Shown piece after piece: positions 1-6,262 of a stretch of DNA of 8,344 nt (its first letter is position 1; each line of letters starts with the position of its first letter). The position numbers and the translations under genes are program-made. The notes under the pieces were generated by a model. That model worked only from the letters and a program-made list of their open reading frames with translations. It did no database searches and had not been told where the DNA came from. Origin of the DNA: Campylobacterales bacterium (lineage in GTDB: Bacteria; Campylobacterota; Campylobacteria; Campylobacterales; QNZT01); NCBI GenBank assembly GCA_015489185.1, contig WGAE01000179.1:1-8344 (forward strand), given 5' to 3'.

Positions 1-1793
1 ACATAATCCCCTTTTTGCAGCGGCAACGGTTTTTGGGCTTTCTCTTTTGTTTTTGCGCGGTTGAACTTTTCGTGCGCTTTATTCATCAGGCGGTGTATTT
101 GCGGGGTGTCACTGCTTTTGGCTGCCGCTTTTGCCGCTTCGATCGCTTCGAGGTAGGCTTTCTCCATTTCGGTTCGGGTACGTGCCAGTTTCGCCGCGGC
201 CGCCTCTTTTTGTTCATGCAGTTGTCTGTTGAGTTTTTTGGTACGTGCGATTTCATGATCGAGCTGTTGCTGTTTACGACGAGTTTGCAGTTCCAGATCG
301 ATATTTTTCTGAATCAGTTCTCCCAGCTTCTCCTGATCCTCTCCGTAGACCTTTTTCGCCTCCGTGACGATTGCCGGGGAGATGCCGTAGCGAAGCGCGG
401 TTTCGAAGGCGTAACTTTTACCGATGGTGCCGTGCAGAAATTCGAAAGTCGGTTTTTGCCGTTTCTCGTCGTAGATCGCCGCAGCGAGTGCGACTTCGGG
501 GTGGGTTGCCATCATCGAGGCGAGCCGTTTGTGGTGGGTGGTGATGACGATTTTGACATCTTTTTGTACCAGATGTTCGAGGATCACTTTAAAAAGCGAC
601 GCCGCTTCGTCCGCGTCGGTACCCAGTTCGATCTCGTCGACGCCCGCGATAAAGTGGTTTTTTTCAAAAAGTCGCGCAAATTCGGTCATGCGTCCCGCAA
701 ATGTCGAAATATCGTTTTTGACCGACTGCGGATCGTCGATGACGGCGATCACCTCCTTGAAGTGTCCGATACGCGATTTATGGGGATCGATACGCATCGG
801 CAAAAGATATTTCGCCAGAAATACGGCGGAGAGAATCGATTTGAGCAGCATCGTCTTACCACCCGCGTTGACTCCCGTGACCATTAGAATCTTTTTGGAA
901 AAGTCGATCGTGACCGGTTTGGGATCGTGCAGGGCGGGGTGTGCGAACGCGGTCAGTTTCACGCTTCTGTCCGAAACCGGTTTCAAAAAGACCAGATCGT
1001 CCGCTTTCGCGAAAAAGATGCGCGCCTGATAGTGGTCGAAACGATCGAATGCTTTGTCGATAAAGCGCAAAAAGGGTTCGAAACGGTGAAAGAGTGCCGA
1101 TATCTTCTTCTCATATTCGAGGATCAGCTCCGCTTTGCGGTCAAGCAGGCTTGCCTGCGCCTTTTTCAGGGATGTGATCGATTCGGGGACGACATAAAAG
1201 TAGCCGCCGCTGCTTCTTGCGACGACGGTACCTTTGAGAAAATGGTTGAATCCGCCGCGTACGAGCAGGGTTTCGCTCTCGTCGATATAGTGGATCTGGC
1301 GATCGACGAGATAGGGAGCAAGTTTTGCGGTGGAGAGCAGACGTCCCATCTGTTCTTTGATCTGCTCTTTGTTACGTTTGAGGGCGGTATTGACTTCGAC
1401 AAAACGTATATCGGTTTCGTCACGCAGATTCCCCTCGTAATCGAAGTATCCGCAGACTTCATGAATCTCTTTCGGAATGACGATTTTCTCCAGCCATTCG
1501 CCGACAATCCCCTCTTTGAAGACTTTTTTGAGATAGGTGAAATAGTCCACGATTTTGACGAATGCGAAAATTTCATCGATACGAAGCCGCCCCTGTTTTT
1601 TGAGGTGCATCAGCTGGGTATCGAGATTTTCCACTTCCGGCGGCGATTTGAAATCATGCGCTGAAAGTGCCTGAATGAACCGATAGTGAAGATTGATATC
1701 CCCTTCCATAAAGAGCGGTTTTTCGCGTGCGAGAAACTTTTTAAACGACGCGATATAAGCATCCAGATCAAGTTTGGAGACGATACTATTCAT
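1..1793 (-). CDS. mutS2: MutS2 family ATPase, C-terminus cut by window edge
   Basis: Open from the ATG at 1793 to the left edge, 597 codons with no stop; full-length MutS2 proteins are about 750-790 residues, so the far C-terminus (normally KOW-like linker and Smr nuclease) lies outside. Residues 1-300 form the helical lever/clamp region. The ABC-type ATPase core follows: Walker A GVNAGGKT at 307-314, Walker B ending in VDE with D386 and E387, then the signature-like LGTDADEAA, the switch motif TTHH at 418-421, and GKSYAF at 458-463. A Lys/Glu/Ala-rich segment of about 480-580 is probably coiled coil. The last visible residues, QKGDY, resemble the start of the GD-type linker. MutS2 lacks the mismatch-binding domain of MutS; known members suppress recombination or rescue collided ribosomes, and I cannot tell which applies here. 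The start overlaps the stop of the upstream membrane-protein gene by 8 bases, and no strong ribosome binding site is seen, which suggests translational coupling. Confidence 0.93.
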   Translation of the reverse strand, partial: MNSIVSKLDLDAYIASFKKFLAREKPLFMEGDINLHYRFIQALSAHDFKSPPEVENLDTQLMHLKKQGRLRIDEIFAFVKIVDYFTYLKKVFKEGIVGEWLEKIVIPKEIHEVCGYFDYEGNLRDETDIRFVEVNTALKRNKEQIKEQMGRLLSTAKLAPYLVDRQIHYIDESETLLVRGGFNHFLKGTVVARSSGGYFYVVPESITSLKKAQASLLDRKAELILEYEKKISALFHRFEPFLRFIDKAFDRFDHYQARIFFAKADDLVFLKPVSDRSVKLTAFAHPALHDPKPVTIDFSKKILMVTGVNAGGKTMLLKSILSAVFLAKYLLPMRIDPHKSRIGHFKEVIAVIDDPQSVKNDISTFAGRMTEFARLFEKNHFIAGVDEIELGTDADEAASLFKVILEHLVQKDVKIVITTHHKRLASMMATHPEVALAAAIYDEKRQKPTFEFLHGTIGKSYAFETALRYGISPAIVTEAKKVYGEDQEKLGELIQKNIDLELQTRRKQQQLDHEIARTKKLNRQLHEQKEAAAAKLARTRTEMEKAYLEAIEAAKAAAKSSDTPQIHRLMNKAHEKFNRAKTKEKAQKPLPLQKGDY

Positions 1794-2133
1794 CCGCGAT
1801 CTCACATTGTGAAGCGGGGTAGACAAGACCGCTCAGAGGTCCCTCCTCCTCGGTACTGACAAACGACTCCGTTCCCGTTTCGAAGTAGAAGTGTGCGGGC
1901 GTCACTTTCTGTCCGTCACAGACCAGTGTCTTACCCTGTTTGAAAGCGATGTAGAGTGCTCTTGTGCGTGCGTCACCGCTATCGACATAAGTTTCATAGA
2001 GCCAAAGGAGTGCAAAAATCAGGGCGACCAGTTTGAGAATCTGCATCTTTCTCTGATGTGAGATCGCCTCCATTCTGGCGGCAAGGAGGGTCAGCAAAAC
2101 GATGAGGATGATAATGCCGATAACGATTTGCAT
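1786..2133 (-). CDS. Small two-helix membrane protein of unknown function
   Basis: A 115-residue protein I do not recognise by function. It has two hydrophobic segments at about residues 3-18 and 31-47, joined by a short basic loop (R20, H26, R28, K29). By the positive-inside rule that loop is cytoplasmic, so the N-terminus and the soluble C-terminal part (about 48-115) would be periplasmic. The C-terminal part has two cysteines, C72 and C110, which could form a disulphide; that is inference. Its ATG shares one base with the murC stop (TGATG), and its last 8 bases overlap the mutS2 start, so it is translated within the operon. A hypothetical gene sits between murC and mutS2 in H. pylori as I remember it, which suggests a conserved Campylobacterota protein rather than a spurious frame. 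A role linked to the cell envelope is possible but nothing in the sequence proves it. Confidence 0.85.
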   Translation of the reverse strand: MQIVIGIIILIVLLTLLAARMEAISHQRKMQILKLVALIFALLWLYETYVDSGDARTRALYIAFKQGKTLVCDGQKVTPAHFYFETGTESFVSTEEEGPLSGLVYPASQCEIADE

Positions 2134-3446
2134 CAGGCGATCCCCCGCAACTGGTAGGTGATATCTCCCGCCCCCAGACCGATGATCACCCCTTCATGAA
2201 GCGATGCGATCTCTTTGTCCCCTTTTTGCAGCGAGAGCCGCCCTTTGTCGTTTCGGATGCGGTCGGCAAGAAGCGGCTTATAGCGTGCAAAATGTACCGC
2301 AAAATCGATAAAACGCTCCTCTTCGCCGACATTGTAGACCGGCAGAATCACCAGTTCGTCGATCCCCTCGAAACAGGTCTTGAACTTTTCGAGGTTGTCC
2401 AGCGTGCGGCTATATTTGTGCGGTTGCCAGATGGCGGTCACCTTTTGCAATCCCAGCAGCCGTGCATATCTGCGTGCCGAGCGGAGTGTCGCCTCGATTT
2501 CGGTCGGATGGTGGGCGTAGTCGTCGATGATGACATGATCCTTTGCTTTTTCGATGATATCAAACCGCTTTTTGATACCCCGGTACGCTTTTAGCGATTC
2601 GCGAATCTTGTCGAAGTCGTAGAGCGTATGCGCGGCGAGAATTGCCAGCGACGCGTTGAGGGCGATATGCTCTCCGACCCCGAAGACTTCAAAGGTCCCG
2701 TAGGATTTGAGCTGAAAAGAGGTATGCGGTTCCCCGTCGATCAGGAGGGTTTGGATATTGCGGATATCGCGGCTTGGATAGAGACGGATCGCATCGATCT
2801 TATCTAACGATCTCAAAAAAGGATCCTCAGCGTTGATGACACGGATTTTCGCTTTGTTGATAAATGTCCGGTAAGCGTCGTAAAATTTTTCAAGATCGTA
2901 ACCGTAGTTTTCCATATGTTCCGGTTCGGCGTTGGTGACGATCGCGACGTAAGGTTCGGTGTTGAGAAAACTGGCGTCGCTCTCATCCGCCTCGAAGATC
3001 AGATTTTCGTTTTCGCAAAAGTGCATGTTGCTGCCGAACTGTTTACTCTCCGCACCGATAATGACCGATCCTTCGACGATTGATGCGAGCATCGCGGAGG
3101 TGGTGCTTTTGCCGTGTGCTCCCGCCACCGCGTAGAGTTTTTTCCCTTTCAAAATAAGCGGAAGCGCCTCTTTGCGTGAAAGCAGACGGATCCCTTTCTC
3201 TCGTGCGGCGATGATTTCGGGATTGTCGGGTTTGACCGCGGCAGAGTGGATGATCAGTGTCTGGTCATCGATATTTTCCGCACTTTGCGGAACACGAACG
3301 TCGATCCCCTCTTCACGCAGTTTACGGGTCATGGGTGTCTCTTTCATATCCGATCCGGTAATGGTATAACCGTTTTGCTGCATGAAGCGCGCCAGCGCGG
3401 AGAGTCCGATACCGCCGATACCGATAAAATGAATCTTCTCAGACAT
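2133..3446 (-). CDS. murC: UDP-N-acetylmuramate--L-alanine ligase (MurC)
   Basis: A 437-residue cytoplasmic ligase that adds the first amino acid, L-alanine, to UDP-MurNAc using ATP, the first step in building the peptidoglycan stem peptide. The Mur ligase architecture is complete. The N-terminal UDP-binding Rossmann domain has GIGGIG at 9-14. The ATP-binding domain has GAHGKSTT at 109-116, EADESD at 152-157 and NAEPEH at 172-177. The C-terminal domain has GIKKRF at 290-295, DDYAHHPTE at 308-316 and QPHKYSRT at 341-348. Length is slightly below the usual 450-490 residues, typical of compact versions. The start at 3446 follows GAGGA with a 9-base spacer and overlaps the end of the aminotransferase gene by 8 bases; the stop overlaps the next start by 1 base. 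Some motifs carry conservative changes (K for R in QPHKYSRT, GAHGKS for GTHGKT), none of which removes a catalytic residue I know of. Confidence 0.98.
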   Translation of the reverse strand: MSEKIHFIGIGGIGLSALARFMQQNGYTITGSDMKETPMTRKLREEGIDVRVPQSAENIDDQTLIIHSAAVKPDNPEIIAAREKGIRLLSRKEALPLILKGKKLYAVAGAHGKSTTSAMLASIVEGSVIIGAESKQFGSNMHFCENENLIFEADESDASFLNTEPYVAIVTNAEPEHMENYGYDLEKFYDAYRTFINKAKIRVINAEDPFLRSLDKIDAIRLYPSRDIRNIQTLLIDGEPHTSFQLKSYGTFEVFGVGEHIALNASLAILAAHTLYDFDKIRESLKAYRGIKKRFDIIEKAKDHVIIDDYAHHPTEIEATLRSARRYARLLGLQKVTAIWQPHKYSRTLDNLEKFKTCFEGIDELVILPVYNVGEEERFIDFAVHFARYKPLLADRIRNDKGRLSLQKGDKEIASLHEGVIIGLGAGDITYQLRGIA

Positions 3447-4557
3447 AGGGTTTGATCCTCTCTAGCGCTTCTTTGGTTCGTTCGGTCTCCTCTACCAGGG
3501 CGATACGGACATATTTTTCTCTGCTTTCGCCGCGGCTTAGAAACGACCCCGGCAAGACTTTGAGATTCTTTTCCCGATAGAGTGTGCGGGTGAACGCCAG
3601 ATCGTCATCGACTTCGAGCCAGAGATAGAAAGTCGCTTTTGGAACGGGAACGCCCAGCATTTTATGTGCGATATGCAGATTTTGTGCATATTTTTCGCGA
3701 AAGCGTTCGACATGGGCTTCATCTTCCCATGCTACTGTCGCGGCTTCCTGCAGCGGTAGCGGCGAGGCGCATCCGACATAGGTGCGATAACGCATATAGG
3801 CTTCGAGGATTTCGGCGTCCCCGGCGATAAATCCGCTTCGAAGTCCCGGCGCGCTGCTACGTTTGGAGATGGAGTTGACGACGAGTATATTTTTAAAATC
3901 GCTATTGCCTGCGGCGATTGCGGCTTCGAGCAGAGAAGGGGGTTTGGTATCGGTGTAGATTTCACTGTAACACTCGTCGTTAAGGAGTACGAAACCGTAT
4001 TGTTGTGACGCTTTGACCCATTCGACAAGCTCCTGGAGTGACAGTGTCGCGGCGGTTGGATTGTTTGGAAAATTGAGAATGACCAGATCACACCCCTCCA
4101 GCAGGTTTGGATCGATAACCGCTTTGAAACCGTCGGCTTTGGTCAGGTTGATATGTCGGATCTCTGCACCCGAGGCGATCGCCGCTCCTTCGTATATCTG
4201 ATAAAAGGGGTTGGTAAACGCCATGACAGGTGAGGCTTTTTCACTGAGCAGAAACTGCGGAAAGTTAAAGAGCACTTCCCGGGTACCGAAAACCGGAATA
4301 ATCTGACGATCGTCCAGAGTGACATTGAAGCGGCGTGCGACAAATTTGCGCTGTGCCGTGCGCAAAGAGGCCTCTCCGGCGGTTTTGGGATATTTGTTCA
4401 GCAGATGCGCGGACTCTCTGAGCGCATCCTGAATGAAGAGAGGGGTTGCAAACTGCGGTTCGCCTATTGTCAGTGTGATCGGATCGTATGCGGGATTTGG
4501 GGTGACATCTTCGAGTAAGCGGTTGAGTTTTTCAAACGGGTAGGTTTCAAACTGCAT
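3439..4557 (-). CDS. dapC: PLP-dependent class I/II aminotransferase, probable succinyldiaminopimelate transaminase
   Basis: A 372-residue fold-type I PLP enzyme. Landmarks in order: NFPNNPT at 162-168 (the NNP cofactor motif), ND at 193-194 with Y197 (D194 contacts the pyridine nitrogen), SISKRSSAPGLRSG at 229-242 with the probable Schiff-base lysine K232, and R351 in VRIAL, the substrate-carboxylate arginine. Length fits the family. The class is certain; the substrate is inferred. Placement just upstream of murC suggests DapC, which makes N-succinyl-LL-2,6-diaminopimelate for lysine and for the diaminopimelate of the cell wall, and Campylobacterota homologues at this locus are often annotated so. 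An aspartate or other aminotransferase role is the alternative. The ATG at 4557 follows AAGGAA (4562-4567 on the minus strand). This is the first gene of the operon, with a consensus -10 box at 4607-4612 and a leader carrying the repeated motif at 4578-4591. Confidence 0.88.
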   Translation of the reverse strand: MQFETYPFEKLNRLLEDVTPNPAYDPITLTIGEPQFATPLFIQDALRESAHLLNKYPKTAGEASLRTAQRKFVARRFNVTLDDRQIIPVFGTREVLFNFPQFLLSEKASPVMAFTNPFYQIYEGAAIASGAEIRHINLTKADGFKAVIDPNLLEGCDLVILNFPNNPTAATLSLQELVEWVKASQQYGFVLLNDECYSEIYTDTKPPSLLEAAIAAGNSDFKNILVVNSISKRSSAPGLRSGFIAGDAEILEAYMRYRTYVGCASPLPLQEAATVAWEDEAHVERFREKYAQNLHIAHKMLGVPVPKATFYLWLEVDDDLAFTRTLYREKNLKVLPGSFLSRGESREKYVRIALVEETERTKEALERIKPYV

Positions 4558-4577
4558 CGATTTCCTTGGCTGATTTT

Positions 4578-4591
4578 CTTTTCAGAGGACT
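4578..4591 (-). repeat. Third copy of AGTCCTCTGAAAAG, in the leader of the dapC-murC operon
   Basis: On the minus strand these 14 bases read AGTCCTCTGAAAAG, identical to the left arm (5897-5910) of the inverted-repeat element further along; the right arm there is complementary over 13 bases. The copy lies between the predicted -10 box and the Shine-Dalgarno sequence, so it should be part of the untranslated leader. I see no inverted partner within the 4558-4734 intergenic region. Confidence 0.8.
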
Positions 4592-4606
4592 TTATCCTAA
4601 TATTCT

Positions 4607-4612
4607 ATTATA
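4607..4612 (-). promoter_or_regulatory. Extended -10 promoter for the dapC-murC-mutS2 operon
   Basis: The minus strand reads TTTTGCTATAATAG, a perfect TATAAT preceded by TGn. There is no recognisable -35, common for the housekeeping promoters of Campylobacterota. The predicted transcript would start near 4600, giving a leader of about 40 bases before the ATG at 4557. Confidence 0.7.
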
Positions 4613-4679
4613 GCAAAAGAGATTTAATACGGCGGATGTCTCGTTGCTTCAAAAACACTTATTATTCAAAGTAAAATAC

Positions 4680-4709
4680 TTGTTTAATATCTGTTAAATA
4701 ATGTAGTAT
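4680..4709 (+). promoter_or_regulatory. Candidate promoter for the beta-helix lipoprotein
   Basis: TTGTTT at 4680-4685 and TAGTAT at 4704-4709 are separated by 18 bases in an A/T-rich stretch, divergent from the operon promoter. The strong ribosome binding site AAAGGAGA at 4723-4730 follows. The -10 box is imperfect, so the assignment is tentative. Confidence 0.5.
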
Positions 4710-4734
4710 AGGATGGAAAGATAAAGGAGACTTC

Positions 4735-5883
4735 ATGTTCAGATTTTATATTACATTATTTTTACTTTTCATGATGTTCGGCTGCGGTTCGTCACATGCG
4801 CCTTCTGCCGGTAACGGTGGGGATAACGGCGGAGGAAATGGTGAAACAGAGGTTACGCTGCCCGAAAACGGCAGTTGCAGTGAGGGATCGTTTTATCGTC
4901 TTCAGATGGGCAAGTGTTACACTTTGCGACATCCCGAGTGGGGTTTCAAAGGCTTTTCGGTTCCTAAAGCGAATCTCTATCGTGTCACGGAGTGTACACA
5001 GAGCGCATTACGTGCGGCGCTGGATCAAATCGGAACTTCCGGCGGAAGGGTGATTTTGCCTGCCTGTACCTTTACACTCGATGATACGATCGGTCTGTAC
5101 GACAATACGATTTTCGAAGGGGCGGGGATCGATAAGACGATCATACACGGAAGCACGAACGATCTGCTCTCCCTGCGCGGCAAAAATATTATCGTACGGG
5201 GGATGACGCTGGATGGTCAGAATCGATCGCTTGGAGGCGTTGTCGGTACCAACAATCGTGGAAATATTTTGATTGAAAACGTACGCATCAAAGATCTCAG
5301 GGGCAGCGGTGTCTATCTGGTAACGGGAGCGCCGCAAGCCGATACCGCGATCACGATTCGCGGAAACAGTATATCAGGGACATTGCACGGTATCGTCGTC
5401 AAAACGGAGGCATCCGCGAAAATGTCGATTCTCTCAAATCATCTCTACGACAATCGGGAATACGGGATCGATATCAGTAATACAAGCGATGTCGAAATTG
5501 CGGGGAACTATATGCATGACAACTACTATGCGGGAGCAAAATCACCCGCCGCGGACGGTATCTGGTACCGTTACAATGACATTCACGCCAACGGAAAATC
5601 GCCCGACAGGGAAGATCGTGCGGGAATTGTCTATATGGGAAGCAATCCAAACGCGAAAATCTATCTGGAATACAACGATCTGCGTCATAACGGCGGACTG
5701 GCGTTTGCAAGCTGGAGCGGGCATTTTGCCTATTTGTTGCTGAAAAACAATTTGACTGCGGACAGCACAGATGTCAACGGCTACAATATCCGTGCCACCG
5801 GTGTCGATTTGATCGATGTCTACGGAGACAACGGCAAAATCTGGGTCGGAGAGGGGAACGAAGATCGTATTCGTTACCATTGA
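4735..5883 (+). CDS. Lipoprotein with right-handed parallel beta-helix domain
   Basis: A 382-residue secreted protein. The N-terminus has a short signal peptide (hydrophobic about 4-15) ending in FGC with probable lipidated C17; the residue three before the cysteine is Met, a slightly weak lipobox. G18-S19-S20 after it gives no inner-membrane retention signal, so an outer-membrane location is likely. Residues 26-38 are a flexible Gly/Asn linker. Residues 85-111 (ALRAALDQI...GGRVILPAC) resemble the opening of pectate-lyase-3/polygalacturonase-type folds. From about 118 to 365 come repeating coils rich in N-x-I/V, G-I and NN turns (for example NIIVRG, NILIEN, GIDISN, VEIAGN), typical of PbH1 beta-helix repeats. 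Cysteines C48, C61, C87 and C111 could pair. Such folds bind or cleave polysaccharide; I cannot identify catalytic residues, so the substrate and any enzymatic activity are unknown. The ATG follows AAAGGAGA by 4 bases. It stands alone, divergent from the operon. Confidence 0.88.
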   Translation: MFRFYITLFLLFMMFGCGSSHAPSAGNGGDNGGGNGETEVTLPENGSCSEGSFYRLQMGKCYTLRHPEWGFKGFSVPKANLYRVTECTQSALRAALDQIGTSGGRVILPACTFTLDDTIGLYDNTIFEGAGIDKTIIHGSTNDLLSLRGKNIIVRGMTLDGQNRSLGGVVGTNNRGNILIENVRIKDLRGSGVYLVTGAPQADTAITIRGNSISGTLHGIVVKTEASAKMSILSNHLYDNREYGIDISNTSDVEIAGNYMHDNYYAGAKSPAADGIWYRYNDIHANGKSPDREDRAGIVYMGSNPNAKIYLEYNDLRHNGGLAFASWSGHFAYLLLKNNLTADSTDVNGYNIRATGVDLIDVYGDNGKIWVGEGNEDRIRYH

Positions 5884-5885
5884 CG

Positions 5886-5894
5886 TGGTATAAT
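5886..5894 (+). promoter_or_regulatory. Extended -10 promoter at the start of the inverted-repeat element
   Basis: TGG followed by a perfect TATAAT at 5889-5894 begins only 2 bases after the lipoprotein stop codon. No convincing -35 is present. Transcription would begin near 5901, inside the left arm of the inverted repeat, and would produce either a small RNA or a long leader for the gene at 6059. Most of the -10 box itself belongs to the extended repeat. Confidence 0.6.
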
Positions 5895-6019
5895 TGAGTC
5901 CTCTGAAAAGTTTGCTTCTCTCAAACGGCTTCACGGTGGGTGCCCCGAAATCCGTACCGGATTTCGACCCTTCCGTTGCAGATGTTTTCGCGAATCAAAT
6001 TTTTCAGAGGACTCAGTTA
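5891..6019. repeat. Inverted-repeat element able to form a long rod-like hairpin
   Basis: The arms 5891-5914 and 5996-6019 are 24 bases each and pair at 22 Watson-Crick positions plus two G-U pairs; 19 of these (5896-5914 with 5996-6014) form the core. Between them, 5946-5954 pairs perfectly with 5958-5966 across a TAC loop, extended by 5938-5941 with 5967-5970 and 5934-5936 with 5973-5975. AAAC 5923-5926 can pair with GTTT 5984-5987. The whole is thus one imperfect rod with internal loops. There is no T-run after the right arm, so it is not an ordinary terminator. Possible identities are a small structured RNA, a structured 5' leader of the following gene, or a miniature transposable element: TA dinucleotides at both ends (5891-5892 and 6018-6019) would suit an IS630/mariner-type origin. 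I see no SRP RNA GGAAG tetraloop region, no tmRNA features, and it is shorter than known 6S RNAs. Confidence 0.75.
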
Positions 6020-6058
6020 GTTAATACGGTAATCAAAACACTATTCAGGAGCTATTTT

Positions 6059-6262
6059 ATGAAACAACATCAAGAACATGTCGAAAAACTGGAAAAAGTG
6101 ATCAAAGAGAGCGATGTGCTCAGCGATATCGAAAAGAGTATGACACTCGAAAAGATCGCCGAGTGGAAGCTTGAAGATAAAGCCTTTTCACTGCTTCCTT
6201 CGGAACTCGAAAAGCTCTCCGAAAAGATCGTGCCGATTCTCGAAGAGATTGGATTACTTTAA
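6059..6262 (+). CDS. Small charged helical protein of unknown function (67 residues)
   Basis: The ATG at 6059 is chosen because AGGAG (6047-6051) sits 7 bases upstream; a longer reading from a TTG at 5894 would run through the hairpin element and has no binding site. The product is rich in Glu and Lys (KLEKVIKES, MTLEKIAEWKLEDKAF, ELEKLSEKI), with no signal peptide, membrane segment or cysteine, and should be a soluble bundle of two or three helices. I do not recognise a family with certainty. It may be transcribed from the promoter at 5889-5894, which would give it a structured leader of about 150 bases. Its stop codon overlaps the end of the convergent channel gene by 9 bases. Good ribosome binding site and codon choice like its neighbours argue that it is real. 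Confidence 0.75.
   Translation: MKQHQEHVEKLEKVIKESDVLSDIEKSMTLEKIAEWKLEDKAFSLLPSELEKLSEKIVPILEEIGLL

Noticed and set aside
15..1664. Long plus-strand frames (15-887 and 927-1664)
   Set aside because: They lie antisense to mutS2, whose frame carries all the ATPase motifs; the plus-strand products are rich in F/R/C and have no recognisable domain or ribosome binding site.
5946..5966. Intrinsic terminator for the lipoprotein gene
   Set aside because: The 9-bp stem is strong, but it is not followed by a run of T on either strand.
5896..6014. SRP RNA (ffs), tmRNA or 6S RNA identity for the hairpin element
   Set aside because: The conserved SRP tetraloop and GGAAG region and any tmRNA tag frame are missing, and the length of about 120 bases is short for 6S. 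6S cannot be wholly excluded without a covariance search.
5894..6262. Longer version of the small protein starting at TTG 5894
   Set aside because: It would begin within the -10 box and be translated through the hairpin, without a ribosome binding site; ATG 6059 has AGGAG at the proper distance.
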